A stretch of DNA of 64,000 nucleotides from Fratercula arctica (lineage: Eukaryota > Chordata > Aves > Charadriiformes > Alcidae): contig CANTUZ010000011.1 in the NCBI GenBank assembly GCA_947846985.1, positions 28,329,589 to 28,393,588 of the forward strand, written 5' to 3'. The position numbers and the translations under genes were made by a program. The notes under the pieces are model-generated. The model saw nothing but the letters and a program-made list of their open reading frames with translations. It had not been told where the DNA came from and ran no database searches. Shown piece after piece: positions 14,601 to 28,129 of this stretch; positions within the stretch are counted from its first letter, which is position 1, and every line of letters begins with the position of its first letter.

Positions 14601-16339
14601 TTCTGGTTTTGTTTGGTTGTTGTTTTTTTTTTTTTCTAAGTTCTTATTAACTAGCTGCCTTTAAAAAAAAAACAAAACACCCTAATCTATGGATTTTATT
14701 AGAATATATTTATCCAAGTTGTTATGGCAATGGTACATTAGAAATCAAATGAAATATTTGTTGGCATGAAAAAATTAATTGTTGCCTAGGGTCTGGAACA
14801 AACACAACAGTAGAGATAACATGCCACTAATATGGCTTGTTTGAAGTAACAATACTGTATCAATTAAATTGCGGCTAAACTATGCAGCCTTCCTAAGCTA
14901 CTTAGCTGATGCTTGGGGATGTGAGACTTTGCAGTCTATGCCAAGGGAAAATGGTTGGGCTTACTGTGCTAATGAGTAGCTGGAATTTACCATTTTCTGT
15001 AAGCCACACTCACTTTCTTGTCCAGTGTTTTGCACTGTTGCATCCTTCTTGAACTGGGAACATGAATAGTATTTCTGTGCCTCCCATAGCAACAGCATTA
15101 TGGGAGTCTATCTCTTCTTTTTTTTTTTTTTTCTCAAGTATCTTGTGGAGTAAATAAGAATTTTGACTGAACTTGAGATAAGCTTAAGCCACAGTGTTCC
15201 AACATCAAGGCATCGAACTCACAAGAAAGGTTGGAGCTACAGAGTTGCAAGGCCATTGCCTAAGGCCCTTGCTTTAGGATTCCTGATCCTGCCTGTAATT
15301 CAGTGCTGCTTATAATCAAGAATTTGTTGCAGGGTGATATCCTGACTAAGGGATACAGAAAGACTGAAATTTAACTCTGAAAAGAGAAAACAAAGGCCAG
15401 TACAGCCCTCTTTTGGAGGGACTAAGTCTGTGTATTAGTTTTGGCACGGATCTTTGGAGAGGAATTGGTTTCATCCCTGGTATAGGACATAAATCTCTCT
15501 GTAAGGATCATCACAAACACAATTCATAGATGCTATAGAAGCTTTTAACCCGTCACGCTCAACACCGTCAATGGACAAACTCAAGTCCCAAAACTCGCTA
15601 GGCAAATTGTGCTTTTCAGATGAAGCATCCAGAAAGCCAATGGCACAGAGGAAGTCAGATCTCCCCAGCAGAGTTCCCAGCCCAGATGTGTGAATACAGG
15701 ATTTGGAAAATAACACCTAGCAGATCTGTACGCTACCAGTCCTACGTTTATCCAGGTAAAATTCCAGCGCATCCTGCCCCAAAGCACACACCTCAGGTAG
15801 TAAATGCAAACTACTGTGCACTTATCCTCTTCATGCCTGTGTGTTACAGCCTTCAGACTTCAGGTAAAGCCACTGAGGCCTGGGAGGCTTCACACGCCTT
15901 CCACGTTCAGTGAGTCACCACAGAGACTCCACAATTGCCCCAGGAAAAAAAAATAAATGGATAGGAATGCAGCCCCTGGAGATGCCTCTTATCTACAGCC
16001 TCTGTTCTCCAACCATGTTGCAAAGATTTTATCTGCACTTTTGCTCTGCGTGACAGGAGGATCTGGCAGCATAAGCCACATCTACAGGAGAGCACAGAGC
16101 ACTTTTCAGTGAAAGCCCAACTTTCCCCGAGTTTTAACCCTTGGTCCTGTGGAGTAAAGGCATATATGTGACCCACGTAGTTGTAATAGTGTGTTATCTT
16201 AGATGACTCTGACAGATGTTGACATGAGATGCATTTTGATATGAAAGCACCAAGGCTCTTATCTACTGCCCAGACAAAACACCTTTTGCTTGCAAAATGC
16301 TTCTTTTTATTGTCTGGGTACAGCCGAGCCTTGTGAAAG
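8602..16339. other. Noncoding sequence, mixed GC content
   Basis: No gene is recognised. Parts are more GC-rich than average (about 9050-9530, 9860-10170, 11020-11560 and 13230-13440) and give ORFs of up to 144 codons on both strands, but these overlap one another in different frames and resemble no known protein. Simple tracts include A(19) at 9962-9980, a C-rich tract near 11.7 kb, T-rich sequence around 14590-14640 and T(15) at 15118-15132. Confidence 0.55.
11675..11735. repeat. Pyrimidine tract (CT)n followed by C-rich run
   Basis: A CT dinucleotide run passes into long C tracts interrupted by single A or T bases. The strand is almost pure pyrimidine for about 60 bases. Such tracts can form triplex or i-motif structures. 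No gene or splice acceptor pattern with a following exon is evident, so I call it a low-complexity repeat. Confidence 0.8.
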
Positions 16340-16925
16340 AACAGACTTTTTAAAACATATGCATTAAAAATCAGAAATTTTTTTTAGCAAAAAGAGCGGC
16401 ACATACAGTATAAATGACTCTAGCTCACATGTATGGCTAAAAAAAAAAGCGGAGCTGCTGTACACAATTGTATTTCATCAAATACTAGGAAAATGTATAT
16501 TTCATCTAGATTATGTTGTATGCAGCCAATTTTCCATACAGCTGTATTTACAGCATAAAGTAGTCACTGAATGCAGCTATGATACCATATAGAAACCTTT
16601 AATAAAACACCATAACTTTTGTGTCTGTCCACCAGGAATGTGCTGCCAGGAGATATCATATTTACAATATAAAAGGGGACGTATTTTAGATTTGTCCCAA
16701 TTAACCTTGTAACGAGATGTATTGGAGTGCTTATTAATGACAGTAATGAGATGCAGACAAGACAATGTATAAAACATCATTGGCATATAAATTAAATTCA
16801 TATACACAGATACCTTTATGCACTGGACATGAAGGGAAATTATTAAGAGGCAATTTTGCAGGAAAAAAAGGCTAATTAGAAAAAAATTCAATACTTTTCC
16901 TAACTTGTATCCATCAACGTTAGAA
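16340..16925. promoter_or_regulatory. Candidate conserved noncoding element (AT-rich)
   Basis: This roughly 590-base AT-rich block is free of recognisable repeats and low-complexity decay. It is dense in homeodomain and octamer-like words such as TTAATGA, AATTAA, TAATTAG and ATTTGCA-like sequences. Its texture is that of the conserved enhancers found in large introns and gene deserts of vertebrates. That is an impression from composition only; no alignment was possible. It has no convincing coding frame: the longest overlapping frame, on the - strand, is 104 codons and resembles nothing known. Confidence 0.3.
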
Positions 16926-19900
16926 AACCTGTTTGTCCACTGACTGAGGAATTGTTCCCACTGCTTTTACTGGGCAAGTTACAAAACTAATTTTATGATG
17001 GTTCTCTTGGATGTATTTTCTATAAACAGCTACATGTCCATTATCCTTTGGCTATGTATTGCTCTGTTGTTTAATTTGCTTTGCTATGGATGCATGATTT
17101 AAAAATAAAACATCTTTTCTATCTTTTGAAAGCTACTCTACATATAAGTTTGTTTCTCATTGACCCACATTACAATCACCTTATTTACAAAGATCCCGCA
17201 AGTCTTAGATTTTTATAAAGCAGCATGAGGGTCACAATCTCCAGCATAAAAACTAACATATGTGCTTAAATAAATACGTGGGAATTGTCCACTTAAAATT
17301 TGTAGATCTACTCATTTAAGTGAAGTTACTCACACGCTCAAGTGCTTTGTTGAACTCCGGCCTAATTTTCCTGTTCTGCCATCATATATCTTCATTAAGG
17401 TCATGGCTAAATCCCACACAACTTGGAAAAATTTAAGGTGTGCCATTAGCCAAATGGAGACTTTAAAATGATTGTCATGACCAGCAATAACAACAAACTG
17501 ATTACCATGCTGAGCTTTATAATAGCATTTCACTTTCTTTTCATTATTAGAATTATAATAAACAGATAAATTACATCCATACATACACAAACAGCTGTGT
17601 AAGCATGGCTGAAAAAGTCAGAAAATCACTCTATCAGAGGAGTGATTGGATCTCAAAGGATACTAGAAATTATGTACAGTGAAAGTAATAGCTCATGCAT
17701 GACTTATAGTGATCAGAAGAGGCAGGAGGCAAAGGAATAAAGCTTCAGATACCTCGGAGCTGTTTATATTATTACAATCATATCCTGCCGTGTTACTTAT
17801 TACTTCTCTAAAAATACTAAATGAAGAGAAAGTACTTTCTTTCAGTGTTGTTTAACTCTGAAAACCACCACACCTCCCAAATAAGTTTAATGTTCTATAT
17901 TTTTTTTACAATTAGTTGGGGAGGGAGGAGGAATGAATCCAAAGGGAACAAAGAACGAGCAGGAAGAGGAGGGAAAGGCAGCAAAACCTCAGAAGGACCT
18001 AATGCAGTGAAGAAGCCAAGTTGCTTCACCAGCAAAATAGTGGTGAAGGACAGTTCTCCAGAACATCAGAGCCTGTCCTCTGCCTTGCTTCTCTCTGCAG
18101 GGCTGTCTATGACTGTGCAGAGGGAGGGGACAGTGCTACCTGCTGCCCAGAGACATGCCACTGTTCCTGCCAAAAAAGGAGGGGACAGCTATTTCTGTCC
18201 ACCCACTCATACAGCCAAAACTGTTGAGGTCAGGATTGCTCAGCACCCTGGAGTCAGTCCCTAAAGGAGATTCCCCCTGAGATCTGTACAACGTCTAGCA
18301 GAAAGGGGCCCCAAATGCTGATGTGAAACAGCCATTGTCCCAAGGACAATGTAATCCAAATGGACAGACTAGGAAAAGAGCCACCGTAGACTCCCACTGA
18401 AGGCAAAAGGTAAAATCTTCTGGGTCAGTGCACTATAGCAAGTCAAAGATCTACTCTTGTACTAAGACAGAATTAAGCTAAACTCATGCAAAATCAGTAT
18501 TTCTCCCCTAATGTAATAGCTCCTGAGTAGCACAGATTTGGAAATCAGTGCTGTGAAGGGAGATGAGTCTGTTCCCAGAAACCCTTATCTCAGGCTGGTG
18601 CCTCTTTTCTAAACTGTGGAGTTTTTAAAGTCTACAAAACTCAGCACGTGATCATGAAAGGTTCAGTATCACACCATGCACTCCTTGTCTCAAGTTCACC
18701 CTTTGAGTCGCCACAGACAGGTTTAGTGAAAGCTGCCTGAGTTTTACACTCCTAGAAGATTTTACTGCTCATTCACTTAGGGCTTTAAATGTGGACTGAT
18801 GTTCTACTGTGCACAGTATCTTTAACTTCTCCATTTGATTATACAATATTGCGCTGGTGAAGTGATAAATGCAAGGCAAGGAATGGCTGAATGACATAAG
18901 CACTGGGCTGGGACTACCTAGGCTGCCAGGAGCCACAGGACTCAATCGCAGCAGGGTCAAGGCAGCTCTTCTCCCTCAACTTAAATAAATTAAACCCCAT
19001 ATAAACTACTGCATGGGGTCTTTCACACAAGTCTTTAGAAAGAACTTGTGCAGACCATCAAATCTCCTATCACTTTTTTTTTTTTTTGGTAAGAGAAAAA
19101 TTTATTTTAGCGCTCTCGCTTTGGGTGTCACAGCCATACGTTATTTTGCAGAAAGTTGTAGGTTTCCCTTTATCTGGACTAGTACACACCTGCACTTGGC
19201 ACTTTGACATACAGCAGTCAACAGCCTTGGACCCGTGCTGAGAATCAAGTGGACGCCAATGTCTACTGATGTTTCCCTACTTGTACGCTTTGAGCAAAAC
19301 TTCTACAAACCCAGTTTCAACTCATATAGTAAAACAGAAAGCTCTGACTACCGTCATCACCTCCACTTAATATGTAGTTATGACTAAAACCAGAAGAGCT
19401 AGTAAAGCAATTAGCAAGCAACCTACTTGCAATTGGTATATTAAATGCCAGGAGATGGGTGGCATCAGGAATCAAAAATATGTTTCAAAAATTCTGTTTT
19501 TCTAATTCAGGGATTTGTTTGTTCTTTGCTTTTGAAAATCACAGCTACTAGGTGAACTAAGCATGAAAATCTTGCTACTGAAGAACAAAAAAGCTAAATT
19601 AGTTACTGAGTACCCATTGCCAAGGGCAACACATTCAACAGAGGATATGATAATGACAGACGAATCCTCACTAAATTCTGTCTCTACAAAATAAGTGCAC
19701 AATGTCTTAGATATTTTCACTTATGCTCGAGTCACCTTCCTTCCACAGCAGCTGCTTGCAGCTCTGTCAGTGAAAGCCAACAGAGGTATGGTTTCCTGTC
19801 ATTAATATGACAGAATCGCCCCAATTTTCAGCTGACAGCACTGGATTTTTATGGCTGCTCATGCCTTGCTCTTTCCTGCTCTTCCTTTGTATTTATGTTT

Positions 19901-21954
19901 TTCCCTGGGAATTTTGTTCTCTTCCTTTCTCTGTTTCCCCTATTACTGTCCCTTGAGTCAACACAGATTCCTACACCTTCTACGTCCCCTTTTCACCTTT
20001 CATAGAGGTTGGTTTTTGTTCCAGACAACAACAGAAATGAAGTAATGACAGCACAAGGTGACTCCATTTAGTACAGCGTCTTTCAAACTGGTCCAAAACA
20101 ATCTGGTGATGAAAAACACAAGCTCAGCACTAACAAGAAATGATTGGTCCGGCACAGGTAGGGCTCATTCCTGAACATTTAAAAGCCCAGTGGGAGGGCA
20201 AGTGGTGGATCCTCCAGGAAGAGCTGATTTTCCGCAACGGGAGAAGCCCAGGTAATTCAAAACTGCATTAATTGCACCCACAAAAGAAGATTTCTGCTGT
20301 CAGCCCCTGCTGACAGTGACTCTGCATGGTCCCACTATCAGCCAAAAATTGTTATCCATGACGTACACTAAGGAACCAAAAATCTAACCCATCTCCATGC
20401 TTTTGCTTGGGGTGTAAAAGTCCTGAAGCTGCTCATTAGCCTGGCATGGGGACTTGCTAGAACCACACCAAATCCAGGTCCCTACTCACGCAGACACAAA
20501 TCTTTTTGCCTTTCTCACAGACGCAGCCCTGACCACAGCCATGCCTGCACGTACCAATTACTCACCGTACTCCAAGATGAAAATCAAACTTTCCCTTTAA
20601 GTTAAGGCAAGCACGTTCTTAACAAAGCCATCAAGCACATCAAAACACTTACTAATTATTAGGAAATAAAAACATGCTCCATGCTCCCAAGTTTCCGAAA
20701 TTACCAGAGGCCAACAAGCAATATCTAACAAGAAGTGCTTGGAAGTACCTTTGTTAATGTTCTTTTTATTCGTTCATCAAATTCATTTTGTTTAGAAAGA
20801 ATATTTCTCCTTATTTTCTTTTGCCAGATAAGCCCAGAACTGGGGAGCTTTTGTAACAAGGGCTAGCAAACGATGTAGAGCGTTGGAAAGAAACCATGTT
20901 TAGACAGGCAAACCACGGATAACAGTGATATTGTGTGTGTCAGGCAAGAGAAAGGAGGGACTGCAAACTAATAATGACAGGGCTATTTATTACTGAATAA
21001 CCAGCCTCTAATTTTAGAAACATAAGGTCTCCTATTTTCTATTGTTCATTTTAATTAGTATTTTCCCTAAATAGTATCCGTCTTCCTATATGCTATTTAT
21101 ACAATTGCAAAGAAAATATGAAGTACATGCAATGTTAGCAGAACGGCAACAAAACGTGCTGTTAGTGGTATGTTAGCTGTGCATTGTCTGCAGCCGGGAC
21201 AACCTAGGGAATGATTTTGTCTTTTGCAATAGGACATTCTTGCATCCTTTTAGAGAAAATATTCTGCCTTTAGTATGCCACCATGCCACCACATCCCATA
21301 GACACAGAGTTGCAAGCAGTACATCGCAGCCTGTAAATAGGGTGAAACAGGTAAATATTTCTGTGAAGAGCAGCCTTTAGCAGCTGGAGGAATTCAGCCC
21401 TGAATTGGGTTCTCTCTCTTTAAAATCCTTTTTAATTTTTTTTTTTTTTCCTTGAAAAGCCAACAAAATGCTTGGCAATGGCTCAGAAGCTGGTGCGCTG
21501 CAAGATACCCTGTCTTGCTGTTTCCTTGCACTTCCCTCATCTGCTGTAACCACTTGTTTCTTGACATAAGTAGGCGAGAAACCTGTGATTTAGTATGCAG
21601 AGCCCTTCAGCTACGCCCTTGCGCTCACACAACAAAGGGCATTTGGGAAAGGGATATTTTCATCATGGACATAAAGGGTTCACTTACCCTCTGGGTGTCT
21701 AGACATGCTATTCAGAATGATGTTGTATTTCTCCTTCCTTTTCCTGTAAGACGGCACAAAACCTTCCGTCTGACAGCAAGAAAGTCAAGGAATCATAAGA
21801 AAAGTCCTTCTCACCCTGGGCCCTGCCTCCACCACCAGACACAAGGAGATGCCTGGGCAGAAGGGTAATGACAGGTCAAGCTTATATAAAACTTCCTCCC
21901 TTAAACACTACTTATCTCTGATTTTTTCTTAGTCACATGTGATTTCTTTCTGTT
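16926..21954. other. Noncoding unique sequence
   Basis: No gene or defined mobile element is recognised. The sequence is AT-rich with short frames on both strands. A frame of 147 codons at 17821-18264 on the + strand has low-complexity G/K/R-rich content and no recognised domain. T-rich tracts lie at about 19075-19087 and 21430-21450. Confidence 0.55.
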
Positions 21955-22250
21955 TAATACCACTCGGTGGATTCCTCTTCCAAGAACTTGTCCAGTCTCC
22001 ACCTGAACTCATGGAAACCCATAGCATTAAAGGCATTCTTCTGCGAGGAGCTTCTTATATATAAAAAGCTACATTTTTTTTTGTGTGTGCTTGAACTCAG
22101 CTTCTGCTAAATTAATTGGATATTCACCTATCATACATTTGCATTCAGGGGTTTGAGAGCAGATTTTTTTTTTTTGACTACTACAGCAGCATATTTTCTA
22201 TGCATTCTCCAGAAGCACCAATGCCCTCACTCTTATTAGAGCTAACTTCA
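21955..22250 (-). mobile_element. Degraded LINE relic (CR1-type, antisense)
   Basis: The stretch around 21965-22060 (a CTTCCAAGAACTTGTCCAG-like phrase, then CATGGAAACCC and GAGGAGCTTCTTAT) follows the phrase order of an old amniote CR1-type 3' region read on the antisense strand. The part following 22080 (CTTGAACTCAGCTTCTGCTAAATTA) fits the next segment of the same consensus. Divergence is high and both ends are uncertain. The match is from memory of the consensus, so the subfamily cannot be named and the orientation is tentative. Confidence 0.45.
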
Positions 22251-22259
22251 AGCCAAAAT

Positions 22260-23577
22260 AAAGGAAAATAGAGGAAAGAGAGCTGGCAAATCTAAAGGTG
22301 AACACAAAGAAGTGCAATATGGCCTCCCCTCCTTTCCTTTTGAGATAGTCCTATACTAATGTCATTTTAAAAGAAGGAGGTGGGTGATGCTGCAGGATTA
22401 GGTGCTGCTCGTTTGTGCCAGCACAGCTCCCCCACCGCACACAACACTTCCATAGGGAGTGCATGTGTAAAAGTTTTGACACTGTTAGTTCCTACAAATA
22501 TGTCTGGGAAAGGTGAGTTTGGTTCCCAACACAGGGGCTCTGAAAAGAGGGTCCACCTAAAAAGAAATTGCACAGATCAATGTAAAATGCTGCCTCTTCC
22601 TGAAAAGAATCCAAACTCAGATATTTAAATTTAGTGCATCTCCAAGTCTTATAAATGCATATGCCAGGAGGAGAAAATAAATAAATAATTACATTAAAAT
22701 CTGTAAAAATGGGGTAGGTTTCACCATAAAATGGTCCCTGGGCCGCTCTGACCCCCAGCAGGAGAGCATTTCCCTCCGCCAGGACCAACTTCAGTTGGCT
22801 GCTCGTCCCAAAGTGGCAAGAAAGCAGAGAAAGGCAGTATATCGCGGGATGTTTTCCCCTTGGGCAAGGCTGAAACTTGTGTAAGGACTCAAGTGTCTTC
22901 CCTCATTGACAGACTCACTTCAACAGTCGCCAAAACTGCACTGCTTCTCTGCGAGAGCTGGCAAAAACCAGCTGAATATTCAGTTTCTGTTGTGTTGAGC
23001 CATGATCCTCTACGAACTCTTGGTGCCAAGTTTTAAGCAGCTCCATGTGCAGCGTTTTGTAAATCACTTCCAGATATGCAAATAGCATCATTAAAACATT
23101 TGCATATATCCGTAAGCTTCTACTTCAGGTCCATATGCCCAGGCTGTAGAAGAGGGCAGAAAATAATGCTGCAGCATGGGGTGAGGCAGGTACAAGTGTG
23201 GAGGGTAGGGAGCAATGGGAGCAGGGAGGTGAAGACCACCTCTGGCTGCCCTGTGACATCTGCTGCAGAAACCCTGGGGAGATAAAACCAATTCTGCCAA
23301 GGAACAAAATGCAAAACATACCCTCTCCGCTTTATGCAAGGAGCAACTGGCATGAGTGAACGGTACGTGACATCTCCAGTGATGGGGAGGACCTGTCCAG
23401 AGACATGCAGAAAGGTGTAGATTTTTACCCACTCATTCCACTGACTTTAATACCCTGCCACTCTGCAAGACTCTGTAGCATCAAGGTTTCTTCAGCTGCA
23501 TACAATACAGCACGGAAACTTGAGAAATGCATTCGGAGAAAGGCGCAAACCACCCATATGCAATCTGAAGAGTCATT
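22260..23577. other. Noncoding sequence between LINE relics
   Basis: No gene is recognised. GC content is moderate at about 22370-22560 and 23110-23400, with overlapping frames below 115 codons on both strands that resemble no known protein. No splice signals worth reporting were seen. Confidence 0.5.
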
Positions 23578-23960
23578 GCAGGGCCGGAGACCATGAGGAC
23601 CTCTGAGGAGCGAACAACCTGAGGTGGCTTAGCTTTAAGGAGACAAGTCAGACAGGGCATAGGAGAGCAGCCTTCAAACACATAAAAAGCTGCTGCAAAG
23701 AAGGGAGGAATCTATTTTCCATGCCCATGGCAGATAGGAGAAGCAGTAATGGGATTAAATTGCAGCAAGAAAGATTAAGGTTAAACATTAGGGAAAATTA
23801 CTGAACAATGAGGCTAGCAAAGCACTAGAATAGATTGCTTGGGGAGGATGGAGACTCTCTGTCATTGGAGGCCATAACGAATAGATGAGACTAGTGTCCA
23901 TCAGATATGACAGGTACAGGTGGTCTTGCCTTAAGGCGGAGAGATGGGGAAGGTGGCCCC
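23578..23960 (+). mobile_element. Ancient CR1 LINE fragment (3' part of ORF2 and 3' UTR)
   Basis: The + strand follows, in order, the diagnostic phrases of the end of CR1 ORF2: GAGAGCAGCCTTCAAACAC, GGAGAAGCAGTAATGGG, TTAAATTGCAGCAAG, AAGGTTAAACATTAGG, then AGCACTAGAATAGATTGC and CATTGGAGG. In intact elements this region encodes the C-terminal end of the reverse transcriptase protein. Here it is full of indels and stops and is a fossil. The right part (near 23925, CTTGCCTTAAGGC) corresponds to the start of the 3' UTR. The 5' end is truncated and the exact 3' end is not definable. Divergence suggests insertion before the diversification of modern birds. Confidence 0.75.
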
Positions 23961-26900
23961 TTGGGACCACAACCTGTCCTGCAGCCTGGGGAAATGGGCA
24001 ACAATGTGAATCATATCTGTGTGTGCTCACAACCTGCAAACATATTCTGAATAACATTTTAAAACTACTAAAAAAAAAAAATATAGTAAAAATTGTAGTC
24101 CTCTTGGAAAAAAATTACATACACTTTTAGCTGTAATGCTTTACTAGTTGTTTCAGATTCCTGATTTTAGTTTTCACTGGTATAGGTTTTTGCACCATCA
24201 GTTGTGCTCTGACAAAATCCTTGGGATTTCTCAAAGCTTTAAAGAGAAAATTTTGAAAGATTCCACTTTCTGGCAGGAACATTTTCATTATTAGTTTTCC
24301 TAAAAGGAAAAGCATCAGGAAAAGAAATTATTTCAGTGACCAAATATAATGGGGAAAATATTTGTTTTAATTTTGTGTTTCCCTTAATCACCTTCAATAA
24401 ATGCCAGAGTTACATATTTCATTCACTGAAGTCATAAAACAGAAAAACAAGCTGAAACTGTCAAATTATTTGTTGAAAACGTATTTCTTAGCCCAGCTCT
24501 ATAGTGAAAAGCACGTACTGATCTTGTAAACTGTTCAACACGTTTTTAAGTTCATAATAACCTCGATTAACTAGTCATAATACCTTATTCCTAAACTTCC
24601 GGTAACATGCACATTTGATAAAATAAAATGGCCAAAGTCACTATCCAGAAGAGGCAAAACAAACTGCACTGCACATATTAATAGAGAAAATAAATGAAAT
24701 ACTTTTTTCAGCTTCTCAATCTCCCAGGATTCAGAGCTGTGACAGAACTGAGTATTACTAGCCATATTTTTGAAGGATAAACCAAGTCTGTGCAGCTCAC
24801 CCCGTCCCACACAAGGAATCTGAGTCTGGAGAAGAAGCTGTCAGAGATTTTTGGATGTGTTTAATTCAATGAGAATTTTCCATCCACTCCCATGAAGCCA
24901 AGTTTTCTCCCCAGATCTGCTGTTGCTCCAACAAGTGAGGCGTGCTGTCATGTGGCTTCCCTTACTCAGACATACAGACCTAACACAGATGAGTCTATTT
25001 ATGGATGATTAGAAATAAGTCTACAGAACAGAGTCCTAGAGAAACGTACCAGAGAGATTTGCCAGTGCAATCAGGTGTAGACCGTAATCTGGAGGGGGAC
25101 CTGCACTGCAAAATTAAGCACTTTGCAGGACGGCGTTTGAGATAACAGCGTAGAACAGTTTCAGATCAGTGATCAAAAGAAACCTAAGCAGGTTAGTGGA
25201 GCTAATTTGTGGCTTGGACATTCATGTGGAAAAGACTGTCAGGTTTACTTCAATGCTCATTAAACGAGTAGTGACTGGCGTGGCTTCTGCAGACCACCTC
25301 TTCTGCCCGTGCAGAGAGGATCAAAGGTGTATTGGCTCCTTTACACAAAACCACACGCTTTTATTGTCCAGTTATAGCACCTCAACTAATAAGATATAAC
25401 AGACCCAAACACGGCCTACTTTATAAACAAACCTTTAAACCTCGGCCACAAAACACCCACAAAAAACCCACTCCTGCCTGGCATTAACTCCTCCACATCA
25501 GCCCATTGAAGAAAATGCACCTTTCTACTAGCTTGCAGTGAAGAACATCTGCTTCAACAACTCAGCCCAAAACAAAACCACTGCCTTCAGAATAATAAAC
25601 CCGCAACTCTCAAGATGAAGATACCAGCCCACTGCCTCATGGCAGTATTGCTACCCAGAGGGCACAGTTTGAAACAAGGCACATTTTTCTTGTCTTAAGG
25701 CTCTGAGACAACAGGAAGGTGCAAAAGTGATAACAAGCCTAGAAAGATGAGGCTGAATTCTGGAAGAAGGGATTTCAGAGAGGTAGGCATGCCCCTCCTC
25801 CACCCCTACGAGAACAGGGAAAGGTGCCGAGCCCTCCAGATGACCTGGCATACCTTTCCTCTTTAATCAGAATAAAATATTTAAATAAGGACACAGCAAA
25901 AAAGCATCATAAAAAAAAGTAGGACACATTAATTCTTGAGCAAACTCGGAATGAAAGTTACCAGTTTGTCAAAGACTTTAAATTTCTAATGCCCCAAATT
26001 CTTTGAGAGCCATCTCCCATATGACAGGTTCAATATGACACATCCCTGCAGGCCAACACAATCTTCTGCCTGCGCTAACAGGTCTAGTGGATAGCAAAAG
26101 GGATTTAGGATTGGCCTTTCAAAAGAAAACACGATTCAGATTACTCATCTAAGAGCACTAGTTATGCAACTTTCTGTGTCAAAAGAGTTTCTGGAGAAAG
26201 AGTGATCTGTGAAAACAACATTATAATTTGTTCTCCAATTAAAGTAACTGTAGGAGGAGGCATGTTCTCTAAGAGTTGGGCTTTGGTAGGAAACCTGGTC
26301 ATTTAGACAAAGATTTGGCTGGGGAGGTCTGACCAAGCCATTCCAGAGCTGGTATCTCTGTGCGAAGAGTCTAAGTGAACCTTATATACGTACAGGTTCA
26401 ATGACTGATTCCTTTACCAAGAAGTCAACATTCAAAGCCTGAGATATCTGCTAGTGCTTGGTGGCAAGAAGCATCAATGTCATGCTGGTGTTAAAAGAAG
26501 CAGCAGATTTTTTTTGTGTGCAGAATGGGACCACCGCTGCCTGCGAAAGTAGCTGGGCTGGCTGGATCCCCGTGGCGGGACAGAAAGGAAGGCAAGAAAT
26601 ATGTGCCTTGTATCTGGCCACAATATGGACCAGCTTCGGTGTTGAGTTTGCCTTTGCTTGGAGAAAGACAACCAAAATGGGCATTTGAAAGCGATAAAGA
26701 AAAAAGTGATAAAAATGAAACGGAATGAATCACTGAAGACCATGCAGAAAAAGATACCAGAACAGGTGGCCATCCAAAGCTATGGAAAGATGAATTTCCA
26801 GCATGGTAAAAAGTGCTAAAGGAAGCATAACTACACCAGGAAAAGCATCTTATTAGTAACAGATTTTTTTAAAACAACCCTAATTTAAAAAAAAACAAAC

Positions 26901-27862
26901 CAGTTTTCAACAGTGCTGCAAACATCTCAGAAGTTTAAAAGGATGATTCCTCTTATTCTCCATATCCATATATTACCATATCATTTAGCACAGAATAAAG
27001 ACCCATCAGTTTAATTATACAGCTAAAGACAGGTGGTTGTTGTTGTTTTCTTTGATGATGATGCACTGCAACAATAAACAGGCCTGTTATTTTTAAATTA
27101 GCATATGGGTTCTTTCTTTGATGATACAACACCTGTGGTTAGAGTGTATGTTGAACCGGAGAAAATACCTCCTGGAAACTTCTCCACAGACTTAAGATTT
27201 CAAATTTAGAACAACAAAAGCTCCACTTGAATCCCCTGTTGTTGGAAGGAACAGCAATTAATTATTAAAAAAAAGGAACTAAAACATTACCATCAATCCT
27301 GCTGACAAGAGGTGCTGGTGGTTCCAGTGGACAGGGACAATTATGGACATATCACAAGGCTACAGACAACTTCTGAATTACAATTACACCAAGAAACTCA
27401 CTACAAATATCACAGATGAATACCACTGAAAAACATTATCAGGACTGTCTTGAAACATATGTTGCATTAGTGCTGGGGGAAAATAAGGCAACCACCAACT
27501 TCAGAAGATATGTCTGTCCAGGCAAATTCTTGTATATTAAAAAATTCTGCAGTTCTGGAGTCTGTCCAAAGAAGTTATCAAATAATAAAATAAAATCTTG
27601 TACTGCATTAACTATTTTTACAACTCTAGGAAAGTGTCCAGTGCAAGTAGAATAAATGCACACGCAGCTTTTTTCTTATTCTGATAGTTATGACCACACT
27701 GATGAACGCATCAAAAGCGGGTGACCAAAGGGTCCCTGCAAGATGTGCTGCAACTTGAACAAGCATTACTACTGCAGATGAGCTGCCTTGACCTGCCCAT
27801 CATCTGCATCCTTCCCAGGCTATCCCACTGACAGTGCCGTTTGCAGGAGGATTCTCTTCGTT
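23961..27862. other. Noncoding unique sequence
   Basis: No gene or defined element is recognised. The sequence is AT-rich with short frames on both strands. At 26458-26730 all three frames of the + strand are open for about 70-77 codons. The composition there is more GC-rich and the encoded peptides resemble nothing known to me, so I do not call a gene. Confidence 0.5.
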
Positions 27863-27868
27863 CAAGTC
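27863..27868. repeat. Left target-site duplication of solo LTR
   Basis: The hexamer CAAGTC directly precedes the TG that begins the LTR and is repeated exactly after the CA that ends it (28283-28288). A 6-bp duplication is the size made by alpha- and betaretrovirus-type integrases and by many class I avian ERVs. Confidence 0.85.
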
Positions 27869-27905
27869 TGTGGGAGACGATGGTGTGTGATGGGCATGAG
27901 TTGTG

Positions 27906-27937
27906 TTAGCATAAGTAGGCCTTAGCATAAGTAAGCC
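27906..27937 (+). repeat. 16-bp tandem duplication in the LTR U3
   Basis: Two adjacent copies of TTAGCATAAGTAGGCC, at 27906-27921 and 27922-27937, differ at one base. Duplicated blocks upstream of CCAAT and TATA boxes are typical of enhancer repeats in retroviral U3 regions; that role is inference. Confidence 0.85.
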
Positions 27938-28129
27938 TGTAGGCCTGCCTTGACATGAGTTTAAGAAAGGTTACTGTTGGACATAAGATAAAGAAGTGCT
28001 GCCCAGAAGGGTTGCTGAATCTACAGAAAGAAGCTTAACAAAGAAACTTAAAGCAGCATACGTCAAGAAAGGTCGACCAATGACAAGAAAGAATTAAGCG
28101 CGTGAGCAGCTCGTGAGGGTAGCATGCAG

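Noticed and set aside
17821..18264. 147-codon frame, + strand
   Set aside because: Purine-rich G/K/R low-complexity peptide with no domain or splice context.
26458..26730. Region with all three + strand frames open
   Set aside because: Open frames in all phases point to base composition and not to coding selection; no peptide was recognised and no splice sites frame it.
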